Positions 1 through 8,700 are shown, numbered from the stretch's first letter. The stretch is DNA of 18,282 nt from DATIJJ01 sp035478795 (GCA_035478795.1 DATIJJ010000103.1:1-18282), one strand, 5' to 3'. The notes: generated from the sequence alone by a model not told the origin. Made by a program: numbers and translations.

Positions 1-64
1 TCAGGGAGCGCGTCACTGTTTCAGCAAAATAAGTGACGCGCTCCCTGACGGTCGCGGCTCGGAT
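1..64. repeat. Palindromic repeat, copy 1 (cut by window edge)
   Basis: Arms 1-17 and 32-48 are perfect reverse complements around a 14-nt loop. The right arm continues to 64 with CGGTCGCGGCTCGGAT, which also ends the copy at 8605-8700. By symmetry the left arm should extend about 16 nt outside the window. This copy differs from the other two by an extra GC in both arms (AGCGCGTCAC against AGCGTCAC) and by an unrelated, shorter loop. It lies just beyond the stop codon of parA, so its transcript could also fold there as a hairpin. Confidence 0.85.
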
Positions 65-91
65 ATCGTGATTGGATACCATGGATAGATT

Positions 92-1180
92 TTACAAAAG
101 TTTAGCCAGGCCATCTGCAATCTTGTTATAGGACCTCGAAATGCTAGTGAAAGATCGGGCATATTGCCCATCTTCTTTTGTGATATCCACAGATGTGCCT
201 GAATCCTTGTGCCTGTTACAGATTTCCTGAGTCAGTTGTACGACAGGAATGCCTGCTTTTTCAGCAATAGACCGCAGCTGAGGTGTAAAATCACAGCATT
301 TTTGAATAATAAAGGGACCGGGGTCATTACCAAAAAAAGACTCAAACTCTTCGGCTGAAATAGACATGCCACGTTGCATTAAAAATTGCTGAAATCTTTT
401 CACACTGCCATTGACATCTTCTATCCATTTTTCTGCTGATTTCGAAAATTTTGTTGTTTCCTGAACGATGCCGCCATTGAATCTTTTGGCCATTTGTATC
501 ACAAGACCTAAAAATTTAGGTTTAAAGCTCAGTCCTTTAAAATGTTGCGTTGTTTGATACTCGCCTAATAATTTAATCCAGTTATTAAAAATGGAGCTTA
601 AATTATCGATTGCCTGCAATGAAAAGAAAGCCGGTGAAACAGGCGTAATAAAATAATCCGTTAACATCATAATTAGCGCATTGATAATACTACTGGCGCT
701 CGGTGACGTATCGATTAAAATAAAATCGTAATTATTTTTGTCTTTTTTAATCGCCTGTTCAAATTTATAAGGTATTTCACTGGTAAATTCATTTCTGTTT
801 TTGATGATGCCATACAAGTCAGCTTCTATATTCGTGAGATTAATAGAACCGGAAATTAAATCTGTAAAACCACCGCCTTGCGATTTGGAATCAATTCGAT
901 AAATATCTTTTGAAGTCGGCTGACTCTTGAGTTCAGCGTTAATATATTCAAATAACGAGATATATTTTTCGACATTTTTACTCCATTTGGAATCTTCATC
1001 CGTAGAATACTCCACACTGGTTGAAAGACCATAGATTGCTGCGGTCAGGTTCATTTGTGGATCAGCGTCAATTAAAAGAACCCGATATCCCTTGTCAGCC
1101 AGAATAAAGCCCAAATTATGAACCAGTGTTGTCTTCCCTACCCCCCCTTTGTGGTTAAAAAATGTTATTATTTTGGACAT
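92..1180 (-). CDS. parA: ParA/Soj-family ATPase, no ParB partner seen
   Basis: A 362-aa P-loop ATPase of the ParA/MinD superfamily. Visible motifs are the deviant Walker A KGGVGKTT (residues 11-18), the switch I segment DADPQ (38-42) and the Walker B segment FILIDTSPS (153-161). Members of this family dimerise on ATP, bind DNA non-specifically and move plasmids, chromosomes or protein cargo. The protein is about 100 residues longer than chromosomal Soj. The extra length lies around residues 51-115 and 230-300 and resembles plasmid or phage-borne members. The ATG is supported by GAGGA 9 nt upstream and by a good promoter further up. No ParB gene or parS array is seen nearby. It is divergent from a tyrosine recombinase, a pairing typical of plasmid or island cargo. 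It reads as more AT-rich than the recombinase. Family assignment is firm; what it moves is unknown. Confidence 0.9.
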   Translation of the reverse strand: MSKIITFFNHKGGVGKTTLVHNLGFILADKGYRVLLIDADPQMNLTAAIYGLSTSVEYSTDEDSKWSKNVEKYISLFEYINAELKSQPTSKDIYRIDSKSQGGGFTDLISGSINLTNIEADLYGIIKNRNEFTSEIPYKFEQAIKKDKNNYDFILIDTSPSASSIINALIMMLTDYFITPVSPAFFSLQAIDNLSSIFNNWIKLLGEYQTTQHFKGLSFKPKFLGLVIQMAKRFNGGIVQETTKFSKSAEKWIEDVNGSVKRFQQFLMQRGMSISAEEFESFFGNDPGPFIIQKCCDFTPQLRSIAEKAGIPVVQLTQEICNRHKDSGTSVDITKEDGQYARSFTSISRSYNKIADGLAKLL

Positions 1181-1226
1181 TATTTTTTTCCTCGGATATG
1201 TTCATCGGTATGCAATTGGTGTAGAA

Positions 1227-1255
1227 AGTATACGGTACTCGTTTCAGATCAACAA
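1227..1255 (-). promoter_or_regulatory. Probable sigma-70 promoter of parA
   Basis: On the minus strand TTGTTG (1255-1250) and TATACT (1232-1227) are separated by exactly 17 bp. This is close to the sigma-70 consensus and lies about 47 bp upstream of the parA start. The -35 also lies 21 bp before the recombinase ATG, so a protein bound here could affect both genes. Confidence 0.6.
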
Positions 1256-1275
1256 TACAGGGGATACTACAATTT

Positions 1276-2535
1276 ATGCCTCAAAAAACCCGGCCCATTC
1301 CGCTCTTTGATGCCCTCGAATACCTCCATTCCTCTTTCTTGCATCAGGCAGCTCACATAGAAGCAAGACTTCCCGAGAGTCTTGTGCCGAAAGAGATTTT
1401 GTCGGATTACAAACACAGTTGTGATTTTCTGGAAGCCTATCGCGGTAGTACCGAAACCTTCAAATCCTATCGCAGGGAAATCGAGCGTCTTTTGCAATGG
1501 TCATGGTTCGTGCAGGAAAAACCGTTGAAAGCATTACGGAGACAAGATATCGAAATTTTTTTCGAATTCTGTCAGGCACCGTTTGAAGACTGGATTGGCA
1601 TCAAAAACGTACCGCGATTTATCGATAAAGACGGTTTGCGCGTGGCGCATCCGGAATGGCGGCCCTTTGTGGTGTCGGTCAGCAAAAAACAGCACCGTGA
1701 CGGACAGTCTCCTGATATCAAACGATATACCTTGTCCCAAAGTGCGCTGCAGGCTATCTTCGCGATTTTAAGCAGTTTTTTTAAATTTCTGGAACAGGAA
1801 GATTATCTGTTTGGCAATCCGATTGCACAAATCAGACAAAAAAGTAAATTTTTACGTAAACAACAGGGCAAAAGAACGATCCGCCGCCTGTCGGAATTGC
1901 AATGGACTTATATCATTGAAACCGCAGAACAGATGGCGAATGAAAATCCGGGATTGCACGAGCGAACGCTTTTCATGATGAATGCACTGTTTGCGATGTA
2001 TTTGCGTATTTCGGAACTCGCAGCCAGTGATCGCTGGATTCCGGAAATGGGGCATTTTCATCAGGACATGGATGGAAACTGGTGGTTTAAAACCGTTGGC
2101 AAAGGCAACAAGGAGCGCGATGTCAGTGTCAGTAATGCGATGCTGGAAGCACTGAAACGGTATCGTTTGAGCCTTGGGTTGTCTGCTCTCCCCTCGCCTG
2201 GCGAATCGTATCCATTGATTCAAAAAGCGCTCGGCAAGGGCCCGATTCGCGGGACGAGGCATATTCGTAAAATTGTCCAGCAGTGTTTTGATCACACCAT
2301 GGAGCGCATGAAAAAAGATGGCTTTCCGGATGATGCTGAGCGACTGATGGCCGCAACCGTTCACTGGCTGCGTCATACCGGTATTTCGGAAGATGTGAAA
2401 ATCCGCCCGCGGGAACATGTCCGGGATGATGCGGGACATAGTTCCAGCGCCATCACTGATCAGTACATTGATATTGAATTACGCGCAAGGCATGCGTCGG
2501 CGAAGAAAAAACAGATTAAGTTTGAGTCGGGTTAA
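1276..2535 (+). CDS. Tyrosine recombinase / phage-type integrase
   Basis: A 419-aa site-specific recombinase of the lambda-Int/XerCD superfamily. The N-terminal half (about 50-190) is a helical core-binding region interrupted by an insert around 103-145. The catalytic domain keeps all the residues expected: R244 (MYLRISELA), K276 (VGKGNKER), H363 and R366 (HWLRH), H388 (AGHSS) and the nucleophile Y397 (DQYID). It should therefore cut and rejoin DNA through a 3'-phosphotyrosine link. At 419 residues it is longer than XerC or XerD (about 300), so it is an element integrase rather than the chromosome dimer-resolution enzyme. The ATG lies 12 nt after an AGGGG run, a rather long spacing. It is divergent from parA with a 95-bp gap. 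No tRNA or att duplication is visible, so the element it belongs to cannot be delimited. Confidence 0.92.
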   Translation: MPQKTRPIPLFDALEYLHSSFLHQAAHIEARLPESLVPKEILSDYKHSCDFLEAYRGSTETFKSYRREIERLLQWSWFVQEKPLKALRRQDIEIFFEFCQAPFEDWIGIKNVPRFIDKDGLRVAHPEWRPFVVSVSKKQHRDGQSPDIKRYTLSQSALQAIFAILSSFFKFLEQEDYLFGNPIAQIRQKSKFLRKQQGKRTIRRLSELQWTYIIETAEQMANENPGLHERTLFMMNALFAMYLRISELAASDRWIPEMGHFHQDMDGNWWFKTVGKGNKERDVSVSNAMLEALKRYRLSLGLSALPSPGESYPLIQKALGKGPIRGTRHIRKIVQQCFDHTMERMKKDGFPDDAERLMAATVHWLRHTGISEDVKIRPREHVRDDAGHSSSAITDQYIDIELRARHASAKKKQIKFESG

Positions 2536-2543
2536 TTAGAAGC

Positions 2544-2641
2544 GTCATTGCGAGGAGCGTCTTTTGCGACGAAGCAATCCAGAAAGAATGCGTAGACATG
2601 TTCTGGATTGCTTCGTCGCAAAAGACGCTCCTCGCAATGAC
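2544..2641. repeat. 98-bp palindromic repeat with 40-bp perfect arms
   Basis: Positions 2544-2583 and 2602-2641 are perfect reverse complements (40 bp each) around an 18-nt loop. The outer end reads GTCATTGCGAGGAGCG and the inner end GACGAAGCAATCCAGA. It starts 9 bp after the recombinase stop codon, between two convergent genes. From memory, GTCATTGCGAG...GAAGCAATCC palindromes are dispersed in many host-associated bacterial genomes, so this is probably a mobile or amplified non-coding repeat. It encodes nothing. Confidence 0.9.
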
Positions 2642-2652
2642 AACTATTTTTT
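2544..2652 (+). terminator. Possible terminator of the recombinase gene
   Basis: The 40-bp stem is followed 5 nt later by a run of six T (2647-2652), so on the plus strand it resembles an intrinsic terminator. The T run overlaps the stop codon of the convergent DUF2147 gene. The stem is far longer than a usual terminator, so this may be a side effect of the repeat. Confidence 0.4.
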
Positions 2653-3127
2653 ACCCCACCCGCTCCCACACTTGCGTGCGTCCCAGAACAGGAATACCGA
2701 TATAACCCCGTACTTCCAGATCATGACCGCCATGAATCAATCTCAGGGTACAACGATACGTCTTGCCATTTTTGGGATCGAGTATGCGTCCGCCATCCCA
2801 TTTGTTACCATCCGCTTTCATGCCTTCCATGACAACCATACCCGCAATTTTCTGATTGTGTTTTTCACCCTTGCAGGCCACACACACCCTGTTCGGGTCT
2901 TCGCCAGGTTTTGGAAAGAGCTTGATAACCCGACCATTGATTGTCTGATCTCGCGTTGTATAAATTTGCACAATGCTTTTGGGTTGATTTGTCACATCAT
3001 CAATTGTCTTCCAATACCCGAGGGGTGATTGTAAATCCGATGCAAACACCAGCGACAGGCCACAAAACAGATAACTCATCGAAAAAAAGAGAATGATTTT
3101 TTTTAACAGTTTGCTAGGATAAGCCAT
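2651..3127 (-). CDS. Exported DUF2147 protein, paralog 1 (with CxxC)
   Basis: A 158-aa DUF2147-family protein. The ATG at 3127 is chosen over an in-frame GTG at 3160 because CAGGAAAG stands right before it and because it begins a clean signal peptide: MAYPSKLLKK, a hydrophobic stretch, then LVFAS with likely cleavage near residue 30. The mature domain has the family landmarks GYWKTIDD, an RVCVACKGE cysteine pair, GGRILDPKNGKTYRC and a C-terminal GRTQVWERV. These are small periplasmic or secreted beta-rich proteins of unknown biochemical role. It is divergent from aas with about 70 bp between. A second copy lies at 12147-12605, without the cysteine pair. Confidence 0.88.
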   Translation of the reverse strand: MAYPSKLLKKIILFFSMSYLFCGLSLVFASDLQSPLGYWKTIDDVTNQPKSIVQIYTTRDQTINGRVIKLFPKPGEDPNRVCVACKGEKHNQKIAGMVVMEGMKADGNKWDGGRILDPKNGKTYRCTLRLIHGGHDLEVRGYIGIPVLGRTQVWERVG

Positions 3128-3196
3128 CTTTCCTGCTCCATTTAATGAATATAAAAACACTCAACCGATCCTGAAGAATAAGGTATTAATTCTGCC

Positions 3197-6100
3197 ATGG
3201 CAATCAACCAGTTAAGCCTGTTAAAAGTCAGACGATTCCTGCCATTATTCCTGACGCAGTTTTTTGGCGCTTTCAATGATAATGTTTATAAAAATGCATT
3301 GGTCATTCTGATCACGTATACACTCACTGTGTCGGCAAAAATCAGCCCGGCAATTCTGATCACGATAGCAGCCGGTATTTTCATCCTGCCTTTCTTTTTA
3401 TTTTCAGCCACCGCCGGGCAAATTGCCGACAAATTCGACAAGGCGAAATTGATCCGCTACACCAAAATCGCTGAAATCCTGTTGATGGTTTTTGCAGGGA
3501 TTGCGTTTTATCTTCAAAGTGTTTCGTTATTGATGACCGTTCTTTTTCTGGTCGGTACCCAGGCTACCTTTTTTGGTCCAATGAAATATTCGATCTTGCC
3601 TGATCAGTTGCCCACGGAGGAACTCATCGCAGGCAATGCATTGCTTGAAGCCGGAACCTATCTTGCGATTTTATCCGGCACGATTCTGGGTGGGATTCTC
3701 GCATCCGTGCATGCAGCGCCCCTGCTGGTTTCAATCGCCATTGTTCTTTTTGCAATTGCAGGTTATATCACCAGCCAATGGATTCTCCCGACAAAACCGG
3801 CAGCCCCGGACCTTAAAATAAATTTTAATATTGTCAGCGAAACAAAAAACATCATTCGCCATACGATGCAAAAACGGGAATTGTCGCTGGCGATTTTCGG
3901 GATTTCCTGGTTTTGGCTGGTGGGTGCAACCTATCTTTCACAATTTCCAACCTACACCAAAAATGTGCTGGGTGCAGGCCCCTCGATTGTCACGTTGTTT
4001 TTAACTTTTTTTACGCTGGGTATTGGTCTTGGATCCATGCTCTGTAACCGATTGCTGAAAGGCCGCATTCATGCCACCTACGTTCCACTCGCAGCGCTTG
4101 GCATGACCTTGTTTGCAATCGATCTGGTCCTCGCCAGCAACCATATCGTGACAAAACCGGGGCATTTGCTGACGCTGGCACAATTTTTAAGTCATCTGCA
4201 AAACTGGCATGTTTTATTTGATCTGTTATTTTTATCGGCTTCAGGCGGGATCTATGTCGTTCCGCTCTATGCTATTTTGCAATATGAAAGTGATGCGGAT
4301 TTTCGTTCGCGCGCAGTCGCTTGCAATAATATCATCAATGCATTGTTTATGGTGATCGCGGCGATTGTGACGAGCGTCATGCTGCTGATCCATTTTTCCG
4401 TGACGGATGTTTTTATTCTGGTAGCACTTGCGAATCTCGTTGTCGCTATTTATACCTGTAATTTATTGCCTGATGAACTGATCAAATCCTTTCTGATCTG
4501 GTTGTTCAAGGCGCTTTATCGTGTTGAAGTGCGTGGTCTTGAAAATTATTATGCGGCGGGAAATCGTGTTTTAATTGTTGCCAATCACACGTCCTTTCTG
4601 GATGCTGCCCTGATTGCAGCGTTTTTACCGGATAAATTGACTTTTGCCATTGACTATCAGTACGCAAAAAAAAGATGGGTAAAACTATTATTAAAACTGG
4701 TGAACACCTTTCCGGTGGATCCAACGAATTCCATGGCAGCCAAATCGCTCATTGAATATATCCGACAAAATAAGCGTGTTGTGATTTTTCCGGAAGGACG
4801 TATCACTGTCACGGGCGCTTTGATGAAAATTCATGAAGGACCCGGGCTCATTGCAGACAAGGCGCGCGCCAAACTGTTGCCGGTTCGGATTGAAGGTGCA
4901 CAATATTCTCCTTTTTCCTATTTACGTGGAAAAGTCAAAATCCGCTGGTTTCCCAAAATCACACTGACGGTGTTGAAACCCAAAACAGTCGATCTGCCGT
5001 CTTCCCTGACAGGTCGAAAGCGCCGTGAATCGATCAGTGAAAGTCTGTATGATCTCATGACCGATACGATGTTTCTCAGTAGCAATACACAGGAAACGCT
5101 GTTTCAATCGCTGCTGAATGCCCAATCGATTCACGGTAAAAAACACATTGTTGCCGAAGACATTGAACGCAAGCCTATTCATTATGGCCGTCTGATTTTG
5201 GGCAGTATCGTATTGGGTCGTCGTATCGCAAAAAATACAAAGGCTGATGAGTACATCGGGTTGCTGCTTCCCAATTCCATCGCAGCGATCGTGACATTTT
5301 TTGGCATGCAGGCTCATCATCGTATTCCTGCCATGCTGAATTTCAGCACAGGGATTCAAAATTTACTGATCAGTTGTAAAACGGCGCAAATCAGGCAAAT
5401 TTATACCTCCAGACGATTCATCGATCTGGCCGAATTACAAACGGCCATTGACAGTTTGAAAGCAGAAGGCATTCGTATTTTTTATCTGGAAGATGTGCGC
5501 GCCAGCATTGGCCTATTCAGAAAATGTATCGGAAAATTGTTTTCCCTGTTTCCACACACGTATTATCGCTGGTACAACCGCATGAACAAAACCAATGAAC
5601 ATGAATTTCCGGCGAAACCGGCAGTGGTTTTATTCACTTCCGGATCGGAAGGCATCCCCAAGGGTGTTCTCCTGAGCCACCAGAATATTCAGGCCAACCG
5701 GTTTCAACTGACATCGCGTGTTGATTTCAGTCCGGCTGATCGGGTGTTTAATGCATTACCGATGTTCCACGCGTTCGGTTTGACTGCCGCAACGATTGTG
5801 CCGATTATTTCAGGCATGCGTGTATTCATGTACCCATCGCCCTTGCATTATCGCATTGTGCCGGAAGTCTGTTATGACACCAATACAACGATTACTTTCG
5901 GAACGGACACGTTTTTATCCGGTTATGCGAAGTATGCCCATCCTTACAATTTCTATAGCATTCGCTATATTTTTGCCGGTGCAGAAAAATTGCGGGATGA
6001 CACGCGACAAATCTGGATGCAAAAATTTGGCATTCGTTTGTTTGAGGGGTATGGCGCAACGGAAGCGTCTCCTGTTCTTTCAACCAATACCGCCATGCAA

Positions 6101-6673
6101 TACAAGGCAGGTACCGTGGGTCGACTGCTACCCTGCATTGATTATCAATTACGTCCGGTGGAAGGCATTACAGACGGTGGCAGGCTCTACATTTCAGGCC
6201 CGAATGTCATGATGGGTTATCTGTTTTCGCACACACCCGGTGTGATTCAAGCACTTCCAGATGGATGGCACGACACGGGTGATATTGTTTCGATCGATGA
6301 GGAAGGTTATATCACCATCAGGGGACGCGCAAAGCGGTTTGCAAAAATTGCCGGTGAAATGGTTTCGCTCACCATGGTGGAAGATGCGCTTTATAGTTTA
6401 TGGTCAGAGAACCAACATGCGGTGTTATGCGTGCCGGATGTGCAGAAAGGTGAACAGATTGTGCTGGTAACGAATTTCAAACAGGCGGATAAAAAACAGT
6501 TGATTACTTATTTCAAGGGAAAAGGTCTGCCTGATATTGCGTTACCGCGTCGGATTATTATTCAGGAAAAAATGCCTGTTCTCGGAAGCGGGAAAGTGGA
6601 TTATCAGGCGGTTAAATTGATCATTGAAAGTTGTGAGGAAGAACCTGTTTCTGAAGATGATGAGAATGAGTAA
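3197..6673 (+). CDS. aas: LplT-Aas fusion: lysophospholipid transporter, acyltransferase and acyl-ACP synthetase
   Basis: A 1158-aa inner-membrane protein with three domains. Residues 1-430 are a 12-segment MFS transporter beginning FLTQFFGAFNDNVYKNA, as in LplT. Residues 440-610 are a PlsC-type acyltransferase with catalytic NHTSFLD (H464, D469) and FPEGR (531-535). Residues 640-1145 are an adenylate-forming ligase with FTSGSEGIPKG (813-823), GYGATEASP (951-959), HDTGD (1025-1029) and the C-terminal catalytic lysine in GSGK (K1133). The family imports lysophospholipid, activates a fatty acid on ACP and re-acylates the lysolipid. E. coli does this with two adjacent genes, lplT and aas; the fused form is common in other proteobacteria. 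No strong Shine-Dalgarno is seen before the ATG. All catalytic residues are present. The tail EEEPVSEDDENE is unusually acidic. Confidence 0.93.
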   Translation: MAINQLSLLKVRRFLPLFLTQFFGAFNDNVYKNALVILITYTLTVSAKISPAILITIAAGIFILPFFLFSATAGQIADKFDKAKLIRYTKIAEILLMVFAGIAFYLQSVSLLMTVLFLVGTQATFFGPMKYSILPDQLPTEELIAGNALLEAGTYLAILSGTILGGILASVHAAPLLVSIAIVLFAIAGYITSQWILPTKPAAPDLKINFNIVSETKNIIRHTMQKRELSLAIFGISWFWLVGATYLSQFPTYTKNVLGAGPSIVTLFLTFFTLGIGLGSMLCNRLLKGRIHATYVPLAALGMTLFAIDLVLASNHIVTKPGHLLTLAQFLSHLQNWHVLFDLLFLSASGGIYVVPLYAILQYESDADFRSRAVACNNIINALFMVIAAIVTSVMLLIHFSVTDVFILVALANLVVAIYTCNLLPDELIKSFLIWLFKALYRVEVRGLENYYAAGNRVLIVANHTSFLDAALIAAFLPDKLTFAIDYQYAKKRWVKLLLKLVNTFPVDPTNSMAAKSLIEYIRQNKRVVIFPEGRITVTGALMKIHEGPGLIADKARAKLLPVRIEGAQYSPFSYLRGKVKIRWFPKITLTVLKPKTVDLPSSLTGRKRRESISESLYDLMTDTMFLSSNTQETLFQSLLNAQSIHGKKHIVAEDIERKPIHYGRLILGSIVLGRRIAKNTKADEYIGLLLPNSIAAIVTFFGMQAHHRIPAMLNFSTGIQNLLISCKTAQIRQIYTSRRFIDLAELQTAIDSLKAEGIRIFYLEDVRASIGLFRKCIGKLFSLFPHTYYRWYNRMNKTNEHEFPAKPAVVLFTSGSEGIPKGVLLSHQNIQANRFQLTSRVDFSPADRVFNALPMFHAFGLTAATIVPIISGMRVFMYPSPLHYRIVPEVCYDTNTTITFGTDTFLSGYAKYAHPYNFYSIRYIFAGAEKLRDDTRQIWMQKFGIRLFEGYGATEASPVLSTNTAMQYKAGTVGRLLPCIDYQLRPVEGITDGGRLYISGPNVMMGYLFSHTPGVIQALPDGWHDTGDIVSIDEEGYITIRGRAKRFAKIAGEMVSLTMVEDALYSLWSENQHAVLCVPDVQKGEQIVLVTNFKQADKKQLITYFKGKGLPDIALPRRIIIQEKMPVLGSGKVDYQAVKLIIESCEEEPVSEDDENE

Positions 6674-6701
6674 ATGAGCTGCTTGCACAAATCAAATGTC
6701 G

Positions 6702-6731
6702 ACAAGAAAAAACCCCCTTATCAAAGGGGGT
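6702..6731 (-). terminator. Intrinsic terminator downstream of ettA
   Basis: Read on the minus strand, an 8-bp GC-rich stem (ACCCCCTT, loop TGAT, AAGGGGGT; 6731-6712) is followed directly by a T-rich tract, TTTTTCTT. It lies about 130 nt beyond the ettA stop. On the plus strand the same hairpin lacks an adjacent T tract, so it is a weaker stop for aas. Confidence 0.7.
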
Positions 6732-6734
6732 CGA

Positions 6735-6811
6735 CGCACGTTTTTTGTGCGGCGGGGGGATTTTTTTAATGCGAGAAAAAATCCCTCCCAACCTCCCTTT
6801 GAAAAGGGAGG
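6735..6811. repeat. Hairpin-rich intergenic segment
   Basis: Between convergent aas and ettA. There is a small stem CGCAC/GTGCG with a T-rich loop (6735-6751). There is an 8-bp stem CCTCCCTT/AAGGGAGG with a 4-nt loop (6792-6811). The G-run followed by ATTTTTTT (6754-6767) can pair imperfectly with AAAAAATCCCTCC (6776-6788). Read on the minus strand, the 6792-6811 stem is followed about 11 nt later by a T6 run and could be a first terminator for ettA. The purine/pyrimidine blocks look like dispersed repeat remains; no coding potential is seen. Confidence 0.55.
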
Positions 6812-6858
6812 AGCCTGCTCCGGTTGAAGCCTGATTTGCAATAAGCCCAACCTCTCGC

Positions 6859-8532
6859 TCACGCCTCCAATTTTTTATATTTCATCCTGTGCGGTTGTTT
6901 GGCCTTATCACCCAGCCGACGCACGCGATCTTCTTCATAATCCGTATAATTCCCGCTAAAGAAAGCAACCGATCCATCTTCTTCAAATGCCAGAATATGT
7001 GTCGCAATACGATCCAGAAACCAGCGATCATGTGAAATCACCATGGCAGAACCCGGAAAAGTCAACAACGCTTCTTCCAGCGCACGTAATGTTTCAACAT
7101 CGAGATCATTAGTGGGTTCATCCAGCAACAGGACATTACCACCACTGCTTAACAGTTTGGCAAGATGCACACGATTACGCTCACCACCCGACAAATCCTG
7201 AATGAATTTCTGCTGATCCGTTCCCTTGAAATTAAACCGTCCCACATACGCACGCGACGGTGTCTGATAATTTCCGATCGTCATCATATCCATGCCGCCC
7301 GAAATTTCCTGCCAGACGGTATTTTTGCCATTGAGTGAATCACGACTTTGATCGACATACGCGAGCTTCACCGTATCACCCAGTCGAATCTCACCTGCAT
7401 CCGGCGACTCCATCCCCATCAGCAGTTTAAATAATGTCGATTTACCCGCACCATTCGGCCCAATAATACCGACAATCGCACCTTTCGGAATACTGAAACT
7501 GACATGTTCAAATAACTGACGCCCGGCAAAATGCTTGCTGATATCCGTCACATCAATGACGAGATCACCCAGTCTCGGGCCCGGTGGAATATACAATTCC
7601 TGAGTTTCATTCCGTTTTTGAAATACCTCTGAAGACAATTCTTCAAACCGCGCAATACGCGCCTTGCTTTTTGCATGACGTCCTTTGGGATTGGTTCGAA
7701 CCCATTCGAGTTCCGCTTTCATCGCTTTGGTATGCGCTGTTTGCTGACGCTCTTCCTGTTCAAGCCGTTTTTCCTTTTGTTCAAGCCACGCGGAATAGTT
7801 GCCTTCATACGGAATCCCCTGACCACGATCCAGTTCAAGGATCCAGTTAGCCGCATTATCCAGAAAATAACGATCGTGCGTCACCGCCACGACGGTCCCC
7901 GGGTATTCATGTAAAAAACGCTCGAGCCACGCCACACTTTCTGCATCCAGATGGTTGGTCGGTTCATCCAGCAATAACATATCCGGTTTGGAAAGTAGTA
8001 AACGACACAATGCAACACGTCGTCTTTCACCGCCTGATAATTTCGTGACATCAGCGTCCCAGGGCGGCAAGCGCAATGCATCCGCGGCGACTTCCAGTTT
8101 ACGTTCCAGTTCCCAGCCATTCATGGCATCAATTTTGGTTTGAAGTTCGCCCTGCTCTTCCAGCAATTGATTCATTTCATCTTCGCTCATGGGTTCAGCA
8201 AATTTCATGCTGACTTCGTTAAAGCGATTTAAAATAACCATCGCATCACCGAGTCCCTCTTCCACATTCCCGCGGACAGTTTTAGCCGGATTGAGTTGCG
8301 GCTCTTGCGATAAATAACCAATGTTGATATCCGATTGCGGGCGCGCCTCGCCAATAAATTCCTTATCAATCCCCGCCATGATTTTTAATAACGAGGATTT
8401 ACCCGATCCATTCAACCCCAGTACACCGATTTTGGCGCCGGGATAAAAGGACAGCCAGATATTCTTCAAAATCTCTTTTTTTGGCGGGACAATCTTGCCC
8501 ACACCTTGCATGGTAAAAATGAATTGGGACAT
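6859..8532 (-). CDS. ettA: EttA, ABC-F energy-dependent translational throttle
   Basis: A 557-aa soluble ABC-F ATPase with two nucleotide-binding domains and no membrane segment. Domain 1 has GLNGSGKS (39-46), LSGGE (165-169) and DEPTNHLD (189-196). Domain 2 has GPNGAGKS (358-365), LSGGE (447-451) and DEPTNDLD (471-478). An arm insertion (about 95-140) and a charged linker (about 245-305, including KGRHAKSKAR) match EttA, which is 555 aa in E. coli. EttA binds the ribosomal E site and gates the first elongation steps according to energy charge. All Walker and signature residues are intact. The Shine-Dalgarno is weak (GAGCTCTCAC before ATG). It is convergent with aas and divergent from the symporter, so probably monocistronic. 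Confidence 0.96.
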   Translation of the reverse strand: MSQFIFTMQGVGKIVPPKKEILKNIWLSFYPGAKIGVLGLNGSGKSSLLKIMAGIDKEFIGEARPQSDINIGYLSQEPQLNPAKTVRGNVEEGLGDAMVILNRFNEVSMKFAEPMSEDEMNQLLEEQGELQTKIDAMNGWELERKLEVAADALRLPPWDADVTKLSGGERRRVALCRLLLSKPDMLLLDEPTNHLDAESVAWLERFLHEYPGTVVAVTHDRYFLDNAANWILELDRGQGIPYEGNYSAWLEQKEKRLEQEERQQTAHTKAMKAELEWVRTNPKGRHAKSKARIARFEELSSEVFQKRNETQELYIPPGPRLGDLVIDVTDISKHFAGRQLFEHVSFSIPKGAIVGIIGPNGAGKSTLFKLLMGMESPDAGEIRLGDTVKLAYVDQSRDSLNGKNTVWQEISGGMDMMTIGNYQTPSRAYVGRFNFKGTDQQKFIQDLSGGERNRVHLAKLLSSGGNVLLLDEPTNDLDVETLRALEEALLTFPGSAMVISHDRWFLDRIATHILAFEEDGSVAFFSGNYTDYEEDRVRRLGDKAKQPHRMKYKKLEA

Positions 8533-8604
8533 GTGAGAGCTCTTTGATTAGAGATAATAAACAGGCGGGTAATATGCCAGTAAAAATATCAGATATCCAG
8601 AATT

Positions 8605-8700
8605 ATCCGAGCCGCGACCGTCAGGGAGCGTCACAGGTTCTGCAAGATATCAACGGAATTGAAAAGTATCGTGACGCTCCCTGACGGTCGCGGCTCGGAT
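8605..8700. repeat. Palindromic repeat, copy 2 (complete, 30-bp perfect arms)
   Basis: The left arm 8605-8634 begins ATCCGAGCCGCGACCG and the right arm 8671-8700 is its exact reverse complement. The loop is 36 nt (8635-8670). It lies in the divergent gap between ettA and the symporter, next to where an ettA promoter should be. The loop matches the reverse complement of the loop in the copy at the right edge, so the two copies are in opposite orientation. Confidence 0.92.

Noticed and set aside
1852..2439. 195-codon minus-strand frame
   Set aside because: Antisense shadow of the tyrosine recombinase catalytic domain, which has all active-site residues in the plus frame.
2544..2641. Attachment site of the adjacent recombinase
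   Set aside because: The palindrome resembles a dispersed repeat, and no second copy or tRNA end is visible in the window to make an att pair.
6678..6846. Element bounded by GCTTGCACAAATCA and the inverse of TGATTTGCAATAAGC
   Set aside because: The ends match only loosely, with indels, and could be chance in an AT-rich gap.
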